From Paenibacillus whitsoniae (lineage in GTDB: Bacteria; Bacillota; Bacilli; Paenibacillales; NBRC-103111): a stretch of 34,745 nt of DNA. Both the position numbers and the translations under genes were made by a program. Of this stretch, positions 23,970 through 32,931 are shown one piece after another. Numbering within the stretch: the first letter of the stretch is position 1; each line of letters starts with the position of its first letter. The stretch covers positions 89,293 through 124,037 of the forward strand of contig NZ_RXHU01000024.1 of the NCBI RefSeq assembly GCF_003955665.1, written 5' to 3'. The notes below the pieces were generated by a model that made no database searches, had not been told where the DNA came from, and worked only from the letters and a program-made list of their open reading frames with translations.

Positions 23970-24431
23970 TTAATATTCGCCTTTGATCACAAAAAACGAG
24001 CCTCGAATCGTTCCAGCCAATGCAGACTTCTGCCTAGCAAACTTAAACTTCCCTTCCAGCTCCTGCGGTACCTCCATCCCCTCTGAAAGCTTGAAGCCCA
24101 CGGCCCGCTTCTTAGGGTCATCCACGGTGTACATGACATTGATCGAAAGACCATCCTCATAGAATACGTAGGCAAATTTGATGTTTTCCACTTGAAAACG
24201 CGATGTTTCCAAAGGTTTGGCCGCAAAGGCAATATCACGTTCTTTCAAAACGCGGTTCACATAATCAAGGGTTTCCTGACTTTCACTAGCCGGTACAACC
24301 GTAAATTCATGCTTGTATTTGTTCATAAAATAACGGGCTTCATTGGCACGTAAACCGGCAAGCGCTTCTGCTACAGGCGAGGATTCTAAACCGACCGTGG
24401 ACACTTTTTTAAAATCTACGATATAGGACAT
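23970..24431 (-). CDS. Conserved-looking small cytoplasmic protein of unknown function
   Basis: This 153-aa soluble protein is not recognised. It has mixed alpha/beta character with no signal peptide or membrane helix. Segments include EARYFMNKYKHEFTVVPASES, VENIKFAYVFYEDGLSINVMYTVDD and a C-terminal RGSFFVIKGEY. The charge balance and the good ribosome site (GAGGG, 7-nt spacer) support a real gene. The ATG at 24431 is chosen over a TTG at 24437. It stands alone between two minus-strand genes. A terminator lies downstream, and about 80 bases without visible features lie upstream. Confidence 0.75.
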   Translation of the reverse strand: MSYIVDFKKVSTVGLESSPVAEALAGLRANEARYFMNKYKHEFTVVPASESQETLDYVNRVLKERDIAFAAKPLETSRFQVENIKFAYVFYEDGLSINVMYTVDDPKKRAVGFKLSEGMEVPQELEGKFKFARQKSALAGTIRGSFFVIKGEY

Positions 24432-24514
24432 TGCCAATCCCTCTTTTCATTGTAGTACGAGCTTAGACCTACTTTACCATAAATATACACCATAAAAAAA
24501 TTGCCCGTTACACC

Positions 24515-25969
24515 CTAAACTCGCCTTATTATCGTGAACCGGCGTACCACATTCGCTATATTTATGAGCGATACTACGGCAAGCCATATGATCAGAGATG
24601 GCATGGTGGTCCAAAGTCCAAACCAGGGCACTACCCGCCCGGCACCAATCCATGCAGCTAATGACGGCAAAAACAAGAGAATAGCAACCGGAATTATTCT
24701 TCCAACCGTTGAGAGAATCCATTTTCCCGTCGTGATGCTGCCCTTGTTTGTCCCTAGACGAATAAATCTATAGATGCCCCAGATTAACGTGACGATGGTC
24801 AAGAAACCCATGGCGATTTCCAGATTTCTGCCGTTCAGGTTAGAGGCGCCGGGGTCTTGGCCGTGCATAATGCTTGCTATCCCGTCAATAAATGCCGAAT
24901 AGTCAACAAATGCGTTTAAACCTGAATTAAACAACATCGTAATCCCCAACTGCTGATCCAAATAGATCGTCTCTTCCGACTTATACGTCCAGAAAATTCC
25001 GCTATGGGAAATCGTGCGGCCCTCTTGTTCATCATTGCCGGCAAGCCAGCCCATGCCATACGGGCTCATCTGCCCGGCTTGATGGTATTGTTCCAGCAGT
25101 TCCGGGGAAAGCAGACGACCGCTATATTGGGCAAGCATCCATTTCGCCATATCTTCGGCCGTAGAGACGATACCGGCGGGACCATTAATAAACCAAGATG
25201 GTTCCGCTTGACGGATAGAGCGCCCAAACAGAAGATAATGTCCCTGCGGAATAGCGGAATCATCCTTGAATTGCTGTGTAGAACTGACATTGTAGGTTTG
25301 ATTCATGCCTAAAGGCTTAAATACTCGACTTGCCAGGTAATCGGCGAAATTCTGACCGCTGACATGCTCCACCAGCAGAGCCAAATATTCATAATTCGGA
25401 TTGTGATAGCTATAAGCAGTTCCGGGATCATGAGCAAGCTTAACCGTATTCAGCGATTGATTAATTTCTTGCAATGATTGGTATTGAGGGGATCTTGTCA
25501 TGTCTGGATTCACGTTATCATTTAGACCGCTGGTCTGATTGAGTAAGTTTCGGATCGTCACATGGCGAACACGTTCGTCTTTAGCCGACAAATCGGGAAA
25601 ATAGGACGCGTATGGCGCGTCAAGATCGATTAATCCTTGCTCCGCTAGCTGCAGAACGGCCAACGCCGTAAACGACTTGCTTAGAGAAGCAATGGGGAAG
25701 GGGGTACTGCCGTTTATCACGCGGCCATCGGACTGGGCTCCGAAACCTTGCGCATAGAAAACCTCATCATTCTTGGCGATCGCAAGCGCCGCGCCCTTGA
25801 TATGATTGGCTTTCATCGTCTTTGTTACGTAATCGTCAAGCTTCTGCTGAATGTCAGCTTTGTTTTGGATTTCAACGCCCAAAGCGAATGTGGGCTCAGC
25901 CATAAAGGCGATCAGCGGCAACAACAAGCAGCCCAAGCTCAACCCTATTTTTTTAAGTATGGTGAACAT
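24515..25969 (-). CDS. Beta-lactamase-fold serine hydrolase with C-terminal membrane helices
   Basis: This 484-aa protein belongs to the class C beta-lactamase/penicillin-binding (S12) family. A signal segment (~8-30) is followed by the hydrolase domain. It has SxxK as SLSK (S95, K98), YxN within YSYHNPNYE (Y188, N190) and a late HSG replacing KTG. Three C-terminal membrane helices (~385-475: IAMGFLTIVTLIWGIY, ILLFLPSLAAWIGAG, SLIIWLAVVSLINIA) tether it outside the membrane. The substrate could be D-amino-acid peptides, peptidoglycan fragments or esters; beta-lactam resistance is not implied. The ATG at 25969 has GAGGAG upstream. It follows a two-component pair by 47 nt, so it is probably their regulated output. 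Confidence 0.9.
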   Translation of the reverse strand: MFTILKKIGLSLGCLLLPLIAFMAEPTFALGVEIQNKADIQQKLDDYVTKTMKANHIKGAALAIAKNDEVFYAQGFGAQSDGRVINGSTPFPIASLSKSFTALAVLQLAEQGLIDLDAPYASYFPDLSAKDERVRHVTIRNLLNQTSGLNDNVNPDMTRSPQYQSLQEINQSLNTVKLAHDPGTAYSYHNPNYEYLALLVEHVSGQNFADYLASRVFKPLGMNQTYNVSSTQQFKDDSAIPQGHYLLFGRSIRQAEPSWFINGPAGIVSTAEDMAKWMLAQYSGRLLSPELLEQYHQAGQMSPYGMGWLAGNDEQEGRTISHSGIFWTYKSEETIYLDQQLGITMLFNSGLNAFVDYSAFIDGIASIMHGQDPGASNLNGRNLEIAMGFLTIVTLIWGIYRFIRLGTNKGSITTGKWILSTVGRIIPVAILLFLPSLAAWIGAGRVVPWFGLWTTMPSLIIWLAVVSLINIANVVRRFTIIRRV

Positions 25970-26016
25970 GTTCAGCACTCCTCATCTTTTGATAAGGAAA
26001 TACTAAGCGATAATTA

Positions 26017-27126
26017 TCAACGATTTATCAACCCCGTCAAAAAACTTGCGGTTACCTGCCCGCCGCCGCCGGGAACGTTGTCGATGTCCAGACTCCCCTC
26101 ATGCTTCTCGCACAGGATTTTGCAAATATAGAGTCCGAGTCCACGATGTTCGTTTGCATGCGATACCTCCCCGCGATAAAAAGGCAGCATCGCCTTGCGG
26201 AGCCCCACCTTCGAGAAGCCAGGGCCATCCTCCGTAACCGTGATTGAAAGATAACCCTTGTCAATACAATACTTAATATTCACATGGTTGGCAGCAAAGC
26301 GCGCCGCGTTGGCCGTTATGTTCTCAAAGACTTGCAGCACCAAATGGCTATCGACGGCTATTCTGTTCGAATCTGCGGTAATCGACGTGTTGAAAGATTT
26401 ACCGGATTGCCGGATGATTTGGCGTGCGCTCTCGTTCAGTAAGGCCATGAGCTGTTCCGTTTCCATCATGCTGCTGCGAACCGGGATGTCCTCTAGCTTC
26501 TGAATGGAACTCATCGCTTCCGTATAGTGTTCAAGACGCACGATATGTACGTTCATTGTCTGAATTACGTCCAGGAGCTTTTCCTGCGTGATCTTGTTTT
26601 GGGGGAGAAAGGTGGTCAGAAACTCGAAATTTCCTTTCAGAACAGACAGAGGGGTTCTCAAGTCATGCGCAAAAATAGCATTCAGTTGTTTGCGTTCCTC
26701 AACCGATCGCCATAATGTTTTATAGTTCATCTCCAACTGCGCGCGCATAATTTCAAATACACGGCATAACTCGCCCAGTTCATCCTTACTTTCATACGAA
26801 ATCCGAAATCCCAAGTCGTTCGAGGAGATTTTTTCGGAAGCCTTCATCAAGATATCCAGCGGTTTTCTTAGCTTCCAACGATAAAAAAGGCTGGCCATAA
26901 GGACGATCCCGACGGCAACGGTTAAGAGGACCAACGCGACAAGTGAAGGTAGAATCCAGCCGTTTACGGTTGAATCTCCGTCATAATGCTGGCGTAGGCT
27001 CTCGGCCCCTTGGAACTCCACTACAATAACGGATAAAACCCCGATTAGCGTAAGACTGCATAAAAAGATGAAAGACTGGAGCAAGCTCATTCGCTCTAGT
27101 CTTAACCAGGTCATGATTTGCGCCAT
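26017..27126 (-). CDS. Sensor histidine kinase
   Basis: This 369-aa kinase has two membrane helices (~17-37 and ~57-81) with only a ~20-residue outer loop, then HAMP (~82-135). The H-box is AIFAHDLRTPLSVLKG (H154), the N-box ENITANAARFA is mildly atypical, and the G-box is HRGLGLYICKILCEKHEG. The tiny outer loop points to intramembrane sensing or a partner protein, as in kinases answering cell-wall antibiotics. It overlaps the end of the response regulator gene by 16 nt, with GGGGGGTAGG ahead of its ATG. With the regulator upstream and the serine hydrolase downstream it forms a compact three-gene operon. Confidence 0.92.
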   Translation of the reverse strand: MAQIMTWLRLERMSLLQSFIFLCSLTLIGVLSVIVVEFQGAESLRQHYDGDSTVNGWILPSLVALVLLTVAVGIVLMASLFYRWKLRKPLDILMKASEKISSNDLGFRISYESKDELGELCRVFEIMRAQLEMNYKTLWRSVEERKQLNAIFAHDLRTPLSVLKGNFEFLTTFLPQNKITQEKLLDVIQTMNVHIVRLEHYTEAMSSIQKLEDIPVRSSMMETEQLMALLNESARQIIRQSGKSFNTSITADSNRIAVDSHLVLQVFENITANAARFAANHVNIKYCIDKGYLSITVTEDGPGFSKVGLRKAMLPFYRGEVSHANEHRGLGLYICKILCEKHEGSLDIDNVPGGGGQVTASFLTGLINR

Positions 27127-27806
27127 CTGTAACCTACCCCCCAGACCGTCTCAATCCTGTCTTCACAGCCATGCTCTTTCAATTTGTAACGAATTCGCCT
27201 GACGTGCTCTACGATGACGGCACTATCTCCCTCATCATCCATTCCCCATATTTTCTCGAAAATGCGTTCTTTATCGAACACCATCCCAGGATGTGTAGAC
27301 AACAGCTCAACAATATCGAATTCTTTTTTGGCCAAGGGGATTCGTTCGCCGCGGAAGTACAGTGCACGAGCTGAAAAATCAATCGCCAACTCTTCGGAAA
27401 ACTTGATCGACGTTTTATGCTGGCTCCGTATTTCCCGGCGCAAATGAGCCTCTACCCTGGCTCCTAATTCATGAATGCTAAACGGTTTTTGAATATAATC
27501 GTCCCCGCCCGCCCGAAAACCCGAGATTTTATCCGCGTCCTCCACACGGGCGGTTAGAAACAAAATTGGGCAGGAGATAAAGCTCCTGATTTTCGCGCAT
27601 AATTCAAGACCATCCATCTCCGGCATGTTGATGTCAAGCAAAATGAGGTCCGGATGCTTTTCGACTTGCCGCAGCGCCTCATGACCGTTTTTTGCCGTCA
27701 TGACGACATAGCCCTGCAATTCAAAGAAATCGGCAAGCAGCTTGCGGAGATCAAGCTCGTCGTCTACGATCAGAATCTTAGCCTTAGGCTCCCATGGCTT
27801 CTCCAT
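27111..27806 (-). CDS. OmpR-family response regulator
   Basis: This 231-aa protein has receiver residues D15/D16, phospho-acceptor D58 (LILLDINMPEMDG) and KPF lysine. A winged helix follows (PLAKKEFDIVELLSTHPGMVFDKERIFEKIWG, then AVIVEHVRRIRYKLKEHG). I chose the ATG at 27806, preceded by AAGGGGG at 9 nt; the open frame extends to 27902 through a terminator hairpin and has no other ribosome site. First gene of the operon. No promoter hexamers are convincing in the 80 bp upstream. Confidence 0.93.
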   Translation of the reverse strand: MEKPWEPKAKILIVDDELDLRKLLADFFELQGYVVMTAKNGHEALRQVEKHPDLILLDINMPEMDGLELCAKIRSFISCPILFLTARVEDADKISGFRAGGDDYIQKPFSIHELGARVEAHLRREIRSQHKTSIKFSEELAIDFSARALYFRGERIPLAKKEFDIVELLSTHPGMVFDKERIFEKIWGMDDEGDSAVIVEHVRRIRYKLKEHGCEDRIETVWGVGYRWRKS

Positions 27807-27885
27807 TGAATTGTTCCCCCTTGCAACCGTCCCACCCCGAAGGCGCGCGGTAAAAAATTTTGCTCGTGAATAATCGGAAACTAAA

Positions 27886-27913
27886 CAAAAAAGGGCATCC
27901 AATCGGGATGCCC
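27886..27913 (-). terminator. Rho-independent terminator of the MFS gene
   Basis: A perfect 8-bp stem (GGGCATCC at 27893-27900 with GGATGCCC at 27906-27913) has a 5-nt loop. On the minus strand it is followed by a run of T residues. It lies about 117 bases after the MFS stop at 28030 and isolates it from the two-component operon. Nothing else is visible between 27914 and 28029. Confidence 0.85.
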
Positions 27914-28029
27914 CTGCTGCTGTTTCCCTAAGAGAAAGCTATCTCAAGCCGAGCGCGTTTCGTTCATATCCGTATTATAATCCGGACGGAGGTGTTGAAA
28001 CAAATACTATCTTCTGTTCTTGGTTAGTT

Positions 28030-29466
28030 TCAAAGTTCTCTTTCTTTTCTCCGACTAGACATAAACATCGCGGGAATAAATGAAATAGCCGCAAACCCGA
28101 CCGACCACCAAAAAGCAACTTGATACGCATGGGCTAATGCGGTTAGGCTCGCTGCCGTACCCCTTGCCACTTGTTGTCCGATGACGGTCGCCAAGACAGC
28201 TGAGCCGAAGGCGCCTCCGATTGTCTGGAAGATCCGCGTCGAGATGCTGGCATGCGGAATCTGTTCCTTCCTTAATCCTTCATACGCGGACACCATAATC
28301 GGAATCAGGATACCATTTAACGCCGCCCCCCGCACAAGCTGCGCTGCACTCAACCAGAAATAATTCGTATCCGTCCCCGCAAAGGCAAATGGAATGCTCG
28401 CTGCCAGCGTCACGACCAGACTGACGAGCACAATACTTCGAGCGCCCATCCGGTCCGCCAAGCCCCCGATCCAATTGCGTGTTATCAACATCCCTACCCC
28501 TTGAGGGATCAAAAGAAGACCGGTCATCAGCACGCTCTCGCCGCGGACCTGCTCGTAATAAAGCGGGAGCAGCAGAAGCGCTCCATTCATCACCATGCCC
28601 GAAAGGAACAAAGTGACGTTCGACGCCATGAAATGCCGGGAGCGGAATAAATGCAAATCCAGCAGCGGCGTTTGGCTCGTACGCAAAGCATACATGATAT
28701 ACGCGGCTAACAGGACAATTCCGGCTGTCAGCGGCACGAGCACTCCCGCCGAAAAGAGTCCGCCTTGCGAGCCGATCTTCGAGATGCCATAAATCAGAAC
28801 TGCGAACGCAGGAGACAATAGAAGGAGACCGATCGTATCAAGTCTCGGTTTGCTTTGGGAAGGTTCGTCCCTCGGAATGTGCTTCCAAGACAGCCAGAGG
28901 GCGACCAGCATAATCGGAATATTCACATAAAAGATCCAGCGCCAACTCATGTTATCCATGATCAGACCGCCGATGACCGGGCCGAGAATCGGCCCGAGCA
29001 GCGCCGGAATACTAATGATCGCAACTAACCTTCCGAGATTTCGCCCGCCAGCGGATTGAACAAGGACATTTTGCATCGTCGGGATGAGCAATCCCGCGCC
29101 GACGCCCTGAATCAACCGGAAGCCGATCAGGCTGCCCGTGTCCCACGCGAGGGAACAGAGAACGGAAGATATCAGAAAAACCCATAGGGAGAAGATATAT
29201 ACGTTCTTTCCGCCAAACCGCTGAATGGCCCAACCCGAAACCGGGACGGCCAGCCCCATCGTCAGGACATAACCCGTAATTACCCATTGAATGGCCGACA
29301 CCGTGCTGTGCAAGTCTGATGCGAGCGTATTGATTGCCACATTGACCATTGTTGAATCCAACTGAGACGCGATAGCGCCGAAAACAAGAATAAGTGCGAC
29401 TTTCAAAACGTTGGGATCGATTTTTTCTTTGGGAAGCTTGATTGCCTCCGCTTGGCTTTTCGCCAT
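28030..29466 (-). CDS. DHA2-type MFS drug exporter
   Basis: This 478-aa transporter has about 14 hydrophobic helices, as in the DHA2/EmrB-QacA group. Typical segments are QLDSTMVNVAINTLASDL (helix 1), WVITGYVLTMGLAVPVSG, and antiporter motif C as ALLGPILGPVIGGLI. It should exchange protons for toxic hydrophobic compounds at the membrane. The ATG at 29466 has GGTGGAG a few bases upstream; an earlier ATG at 29484 lacks one. It is divergent from a TetR gene, with a 22-bp palindrome lying downstream of the likely -10. This is a textbook drug-inducible efflux pair. The substrate is unknown. Confidence 0.94.
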   Translation of the reverse strand: MAKSQAEAIKLPKEKIDPNVLKVALILVFGAIASQLDSTMVNVAINTLASDLHSTVSAIQWVITGYVLTMGLAVPVSGWAIQRFGGKNVYIFSLWVFLISSVLCSLAWDTGSLIGFRLIQGVGAGLLIPTMQNVLVQSAGGRNLGRLVAIISIPALLGPILGPVIGGLIMDNMSWRWIFYVNIPIMLVALWLSWKHIPRDEPSQSKPRLDTIGLLLLSPAFAVLIYGISKIGSQGGLFSAGVLVPLTAGIVLLAAYIMYALRTSQTPLLDLHLFRSRHFMASNVTLFLSGMVMNGALLLLPLYYEQVRGESVLMTGLLLIPQGVGMLITRNWIGGLADRMGARSIVLVSLVVTLAASIPFAFAGTDTNYFWLSAAQLVRGAALNGILIPIMVSAYEGLRKEQIPHASISTRIFQTIGGAFGSAVLATVIGQQVARGTAASLTALAHAYQVAFWWSVGFAAISFIPAMFMSSRRKEREL

Positions 29467-29489
29467 GGTACTCCACCTCTCCATTCATT

Positions 29490-29511
29490 AGGTACGGTAC
29501 GTACCGTACCT
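29490..29511. promoter_or_regulatory. 22-bp perfect palindromic operator for the TetR regulator
   Basis: The core GGTACGGTACGTACCGTACC (29491-29510) is a perfect palindrome, extended to 22 bp by flanking A and T. It lies between the divergent MFS and TetR genes, 24 bp upstream of the MFS start. It is downstream of a minus-strand promoter TTGCAT-17 bp-TATGAT. Repressor binding here would block MFS transcription. Confidence 0.8.
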
Positions 29512-29611
29512 TATTTGAATACAATCATATTACCTTTCTCGTGAAAATGCAATATACTATTTACATGACGGAATGGACCAACGGAAATAAATCGCGGGAG
29601 AAGGAACCGAT

Positions 29612-30256
29612 ATGACGGAACAATCGCACAATCGCAAGCAGCATAGCGAGGAACAACAACAAACGAGCGGATCGCGAAGACGTGGCGACGTGCTGGAAAA
29701 TGCGATCCTTTCCGCCGCGTGGGAAGAATTGGCCGAGACCGGCTATTCCCGGCTGACGATGGAGGCTGTCGCCGGAAGGGCGAAGACCAATAAGACCGCC
29801 GTCTATCGACGGTGGCCCAATAAGGCGAAATTGATCGTCGCCGCTCTGATGAAGCATGCACCCAAGCCATCCTTCGAAGCCCCCGATACGGGCAGCCTGA
29901 GAGAAGACGTGCTTACTTTTCTGGCTGGCTTCATTAAACCGATGCAAATGATCGGCGCTGAAACCATCCACGGTCTAATGGTAGAATTCCATGGGGACGA
30001 GCTTCATGCCAACATGACACTGCCGCCGAGATCCGAAGATCCACTCTCCAAGGCTATGATGAACATCTTGCGCAACGCCGAGCGGCGCGGCGAGGTGAAG
30101 CTCGCCGAACTGGCGGAACGCGTCATTACCCTTCCCATTGACTTGGTACGGCTTGAGCTGCTCACGACGCACACGCCGCTGACCGATGAAGCGGTTATCG
30201 AGATCGTGGACGTTATCTTCCTGCCTCTCGTGCAGAAGCTAAACACTGACAGTTGA
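29612..30256 (+). CDS. TetR/AcrR family regulator of the adjacent MFS exporter
   Basis: This 214-aa regulator has an Arg/Gln-rich start and a TetR helix-turn-helix at ~30-75 (LENAILSAAWEELAETGYSRLTMEAVAGRA, with recognition helix TNKTAVYRRWPNK). The helical C-terminal ligand domain contains ETIHGLMVEFHGD. The ATG at 29612 follows GAAGGA. A plausible -10 TATACT lies upstream near 29553. It is divergent from the MFS gene and separated from it by the 22-bp palindrome, so I infer that it represses the exporter and perhaps itself. Confidence 0.93.
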   Translation: MTEQSHNRKQHSEEQQQTSGSRRRGDVLENAILSAAWEELAETGYSRLTMEAVAGRAKTNKTAVYRRWPNKAKLIVAALMKHAPKPSFEAPDTGSLREDVLTFLAGFIKPMQMIGAETIHGLMVEFHGDELHANMTLPPRSEDPLSKAMMNILRNAERRGEVKLAELAERVITLPIDLVRLELLTTHTPLTDEAVIEIVDVIFLPLVQKLNTDS

Positions 30257-30334
30257 ACGAAGACGGCTTGGCAGCGATACTCCCGGAGCTCGGCTGATCC
30301 TTCATGCTGTGAATGCATGAATGCGCGGAAAATG

Positions 30335-30358
30335 AAAAAAGACGCCCATCGGACGCCC
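30335..30358 (-). terminator. Rho-independent terminator of trpB
   Basis: On the minus strand an 8-bp stem with several G-U pairs (GGGCGTCC, loop GAT, GGGCGTCT) is followed by six T residues (complement of 30335-30340). It is about 50 bases past the trpB stop. The DNA also reads as a direct repeat of GACGCCC. Confidence 0.7.
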
Positions 30359-30409
30359 TTCTTGCCGTGCATGAATGTGTTTGGTGTACTAGGTGATGCT
30401 TCTATGGTT

Positions 30410-31570
30410 TTATTTCAGCATTTGATACACTTGCTCGACATCCTTATCCCCGCGGCCGGACAGATTAACGATGATAATCTGATCTTGCCCCATTGTCGGC
30501 GCCAGCTTTTTCGCGTAGGCAACTGCGTGTGCGCTCTCTAGAGCAGGAATAATCCCCTCTGTGCGAGACAGCTCCTGAAAAGCTTCCAGCACTTCCTCAT
30601 TGGTGACCGTTGCATATTCGGCCCGGCCTGACACCTTCAGGTGGCTGTGCTCTGGCCCGATGCCCGGATAGTCGAGTCCCGCGGCAATCGAATATGTTTT
30701 CTTCGGCTGCCCATCCTCGTCCAGCAGCACCAAACATTTGAAGCCATGGATAATGCTCGGAACACCTTGGGTTAAAGAAGGCGCCTGGTCCGGTTCAACG
30801 CCGATCAATCGGACGGTCGGCTCGTCAATGTAGTGGGCGAAGGCACCAATCGCATTGCTGCCACCACCAGCGCAGGCCACGACCGCATCTGGCAAACGGC
30901 CTTCCTTTTCAACAATTTGCCGCTTCGATTCTTCGCTAATAATGGCTTGGAAGTGCTTGACCATTGTCGGAAACGGATGCGGACCAACAGCAGAACCGAG
31001 CAGATAGAACGTATTCTGGTAGTTCTGAACGAGATCGCCCAGCGCCTCATCTACCGCGTCCTTGAGACGGCCTTGGCCCTTGTTGACCGGTACCACCTTC
31101 GCGCCGAGCAACTCCATCCGAAACACGTTAAGCGCCTGCCGCCGCGTATCTTCAGCCCCCATATAGATGACGCATTCCATATTAAACATCGCGCAAGCCG
31201 TTGCGGTAGCAACACCATGCTGTCCGGCACCGGTCTCCGCGATAATCCGCTTAGCCCCCATCCGCTTTGCAAGCAGAATCTGGCCAATCGCATTGTTGAT
31301 CTTATGCGCCCCTGTATGATTCAAATCCTCGCGTTTTAAATATATTTTGGGCCCTCCCCAAGCTTTGGTCAGCCGCTCTGCATACGTCAGCGGATTCTCG
31401 CGGCCAACATATTCGCTTAGGTAATAGCGAAGCTCTTCCTTAAACGCTGGATCATCCCTAAACTTGTAAAATTGCTCACTCAAATAATGCAACACTTCCT
31501 GCAATTCCGGCGGGACGAAGCTGCCGCCAAACTCTCCAAAGTACCCCTCTTGCTGCAATGGTTGATCCAT
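30410..31570 (-). CDS. trpB: Tryptophan synthase beta subunit, stand-alone copy
   Basis: This 386-aa PLP enzyme condenses indole with L-serine to give L-tryptophan. The Schiff-base lysine is K90 in [10 protein letters not shown], the catalytic Glu is E112 in AETGAGQHG, the phosphate loop is [11 protein letters not shown], and the end is [13 protein letters not shown]. The opening [17 protein letters not shown] varies slightly from the usual GGRFVPE form. It belongs to the TrpB1 length class, not the longer TrpB2. No trpA, trpC or other trp gene is nearby, so it may be a second copy working on free indole, or the only copy displaced from the operon. A good GGAGG precedes the ATG. The 140-bp upstream region shows no T-box motif. 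Confidence 0.96.
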   Translation of the reverse strand: MDQPLQQEGYFGEFGGSFVPPELQEVLHYLSEQFYKFRDDPAFKEELRYYLSEYVGRENPLTYAERLTKAWGGPKIYLKREDLNHTGAHKINNAIGQILLAKRMGAKRIIAETGAGQHGVATATACAMFNMECVIYMGAEDTRRQALNVFRMELLGAKVVPVNKGQGRLKDAVDEALGDLVQNYQNTFYLLGSAVGPHPFPTMVKHFQAIISEESKRQIVEKEGRLPDAVVACAGGGSNAIGAFAHYIDEPTVRLIGVEPDQAPSLTQGVPSIIHGFKCLVLLDEDGQPKKTYSIAAGLDYPGIGPEHSHLKVSGRAEYATVTNEEVLEAFQELSRTEGIIPALESAHAVAYAKKLAPTMGQDQIIIVNLSGRGDKDVEQVYQMLK

Positions 31571-31711
31571 AAGTAAGCGCCTCCAATAATTAAAATAAGA
31601 AACGGTGCTCCACTTATCATCTTACCATAAATTCCCGCAAGCGTAAGGCTTTCAAATCTTCAACGAAAAACCTTTGCAAATTCGGTCGCCTTCTTACAGC
31701 AAGGGGGTGCG

Positions 31712-32215
31712 TCATTTTCCGCAAACTGCTTGGCGGCTTAGAAATCGCCGAATCGACGCATCTGTACTTAATCCAATGGCGCGGCTATAAGCCGATTGGG
31801 CTTCTTCTTGGCGTTGCATCCGCTTGTACAAATGACCGGCAAGCGCCCAATAGGGCTGATAGCTCACTACCTCTGCAGATGGAATCGCTTCTAGACATGC
31901 AAGGCCGCGTTCCGATCCATAAGCTTCCGCCACTGCGGCGGCGCGACCGACTAAGCCGCCCAGCGTGGGGTACATCCGCGTGAGGCCCTCGTATAGCTGC
32001 GCAATCCCCTCCCACTCCGTACGCCCTGTCCATAATCGCTGTGCATGCACCGATTGGATCGCGGCCATGAGTTGAAAACGGCCCATCCCTTTGGCTTGTG
32101 AGGCGATATGTAAATGACGTTCAGCCTCCAAAATCAAACGTTGTTCCCACCGTGCACAATCCTGCTCAGAGAGGGGAATATAGTTCATCATGCCGAGCCC
32201 CGCGTCGCGCTTCAC
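31712..32215 (-). pseudogene. Frameshifted C-terminal (TPR-like) part of the ECF42 sigma factor
   Basis: This frame encodes the missing tail of the sigma factor at 32166-32930. From IPLSEQDCARWEQRLI onward it follows the helical C-terminal extension of ECF42 sigma factors: QLMAAIQSVHAQ, IAQLYEGL, VGRAAAVAEAYG, YWALAGHLYKRMQRQEEAQSAYSRAI, ending RRFLSRQ. There is no convincing ribosome site for separate translation; the first codons, from a GTG at 32215, overlap the sigma gene. One extra base around TATTCCCC (32175-32185) explains the split. It could be a true mutation, a sequencing error, or, least likely, programmed slippage. Confidence 0.75.
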
Positions 32216-32930
32216 AGTGCAGCATGAGCGCCAACAGACCGTTCACCTCTGGTTCGCGAGGGGTGAATTGGTGAAGCAGCCTTCCCAGATAGATCGCTTC
32301 CTCCGCCAAGCTCCTGCGGGGCGAATCGGCCATCGCGGCCTCGTCCCACCCGCTCCCGTAAGCCGCATAAATGGCCTCCAGGACGGAATCAAGCCGATCC
32401 GGGATCTCCTCAGCATCGGGCATTTCAAAAGTGATGCGTTCAGCACGAATTTTTGCTTTTACCCGAGTAAGACGTTGGCCCATGGTGGACGGCTTAACGA
32501 TGAAGGCGGACGCGATTCGAGCGGCATCGATGCCAAGCACCGTCTGCAGCATCAGCGGAGTACGCATCGCAGGATCAATGGCCGGATGCGTACAAAGCAA
32601 CATCATCCGCAATCGTTCATCCGGAAAAGCAGCGCTTGAGGAAGCCAGACGCTCCGTATCCTCGGACATGGCAATGAGTGTTGGCAGCGCACTTTCGGAA
32701 ACACGGGTACGGCGTGCACGATCGATCAGGCGCCTGCGGGCGGCAGTAAGCAGCCAGGCTTCAGGCTTATCCGGAATGCCTGTCTTGGGCCACGCTTCTA
32801 GCGCAGCGAGAAAAGCGTCCCCAATGGCATCCTCGACCGCCTGTAAATCGCGCCAATGCACAGCCAAATAGGAGAGCAGCCGGCCGTAAGCATCGCGAGC
32901 TGTCTGTTCAATAAGTTGATGGGCTTCCAT
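32166..32930 (-). CDS. ECF42-type RNA polymerase sigma factor, truncated by frameshift
   Basis: The 254-aa product holds sigma region 2 (~1-75: AYGRLLSYLAVHWRDLQAVEDAIGDAF), region 4 (~105-170: MLQTVLGIDAARIASAF, STMGQRLTRVKAKI) and part of the conserved extension (RLDSVLEAIYAAYG, EVNGLLALMLHCEARRGAR). The YCII gene directly upstream is the hallmark of ECF42, which lacks an anti-sigma factor and uses its C-terminal TPR-like extension. Here that extension is lost: the frame ends ...DELYSPL, while the next frame continues IPLSEQDCARW. Translation depends on the YCII gene, whose stop lies one base before this ATG, because no ribosome site is seen. Confidence 0.88.
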   Translation of the reverse strand: MEAHQLIEQTARDAYGRLLSYLAVHWRDLQAVEDAIGDAFLAALEAWPKTGIPDKPEAWLLTAARRRLIDRARRTRVSESALPTLIAMSEDTERLASSSAAFPDERLRMMLLCTHPAIDPAMRTPLMLQTVLGIDAARIASAFIVKPSTMGQRLTRVKAKIRAERITFEMPDAEEIPDRLDSVLEAIYAAYGSGWDEAAMADSPRRSLAEEAIYLGRLLHQFTPREPEVNGLLALMLHCEARRGARHDELYSPL

Positions 32931-32931
32931 A

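Noticed and set aside
24515..25969. Beta-lactam resistance gene
   Set aside because: The SxxK and YxN motifs show the fold only. The HSG motif and C-terminal membrane helices fit the broad S12 hydrolase family better than a dedicated beta-lactamase.
31571..31711. T-box or trp leader upstream of trpB
   Set aside because: No AGGGTGGNACCGCG-type motif, Trp-codon leader or paired leader hairpins were seen.
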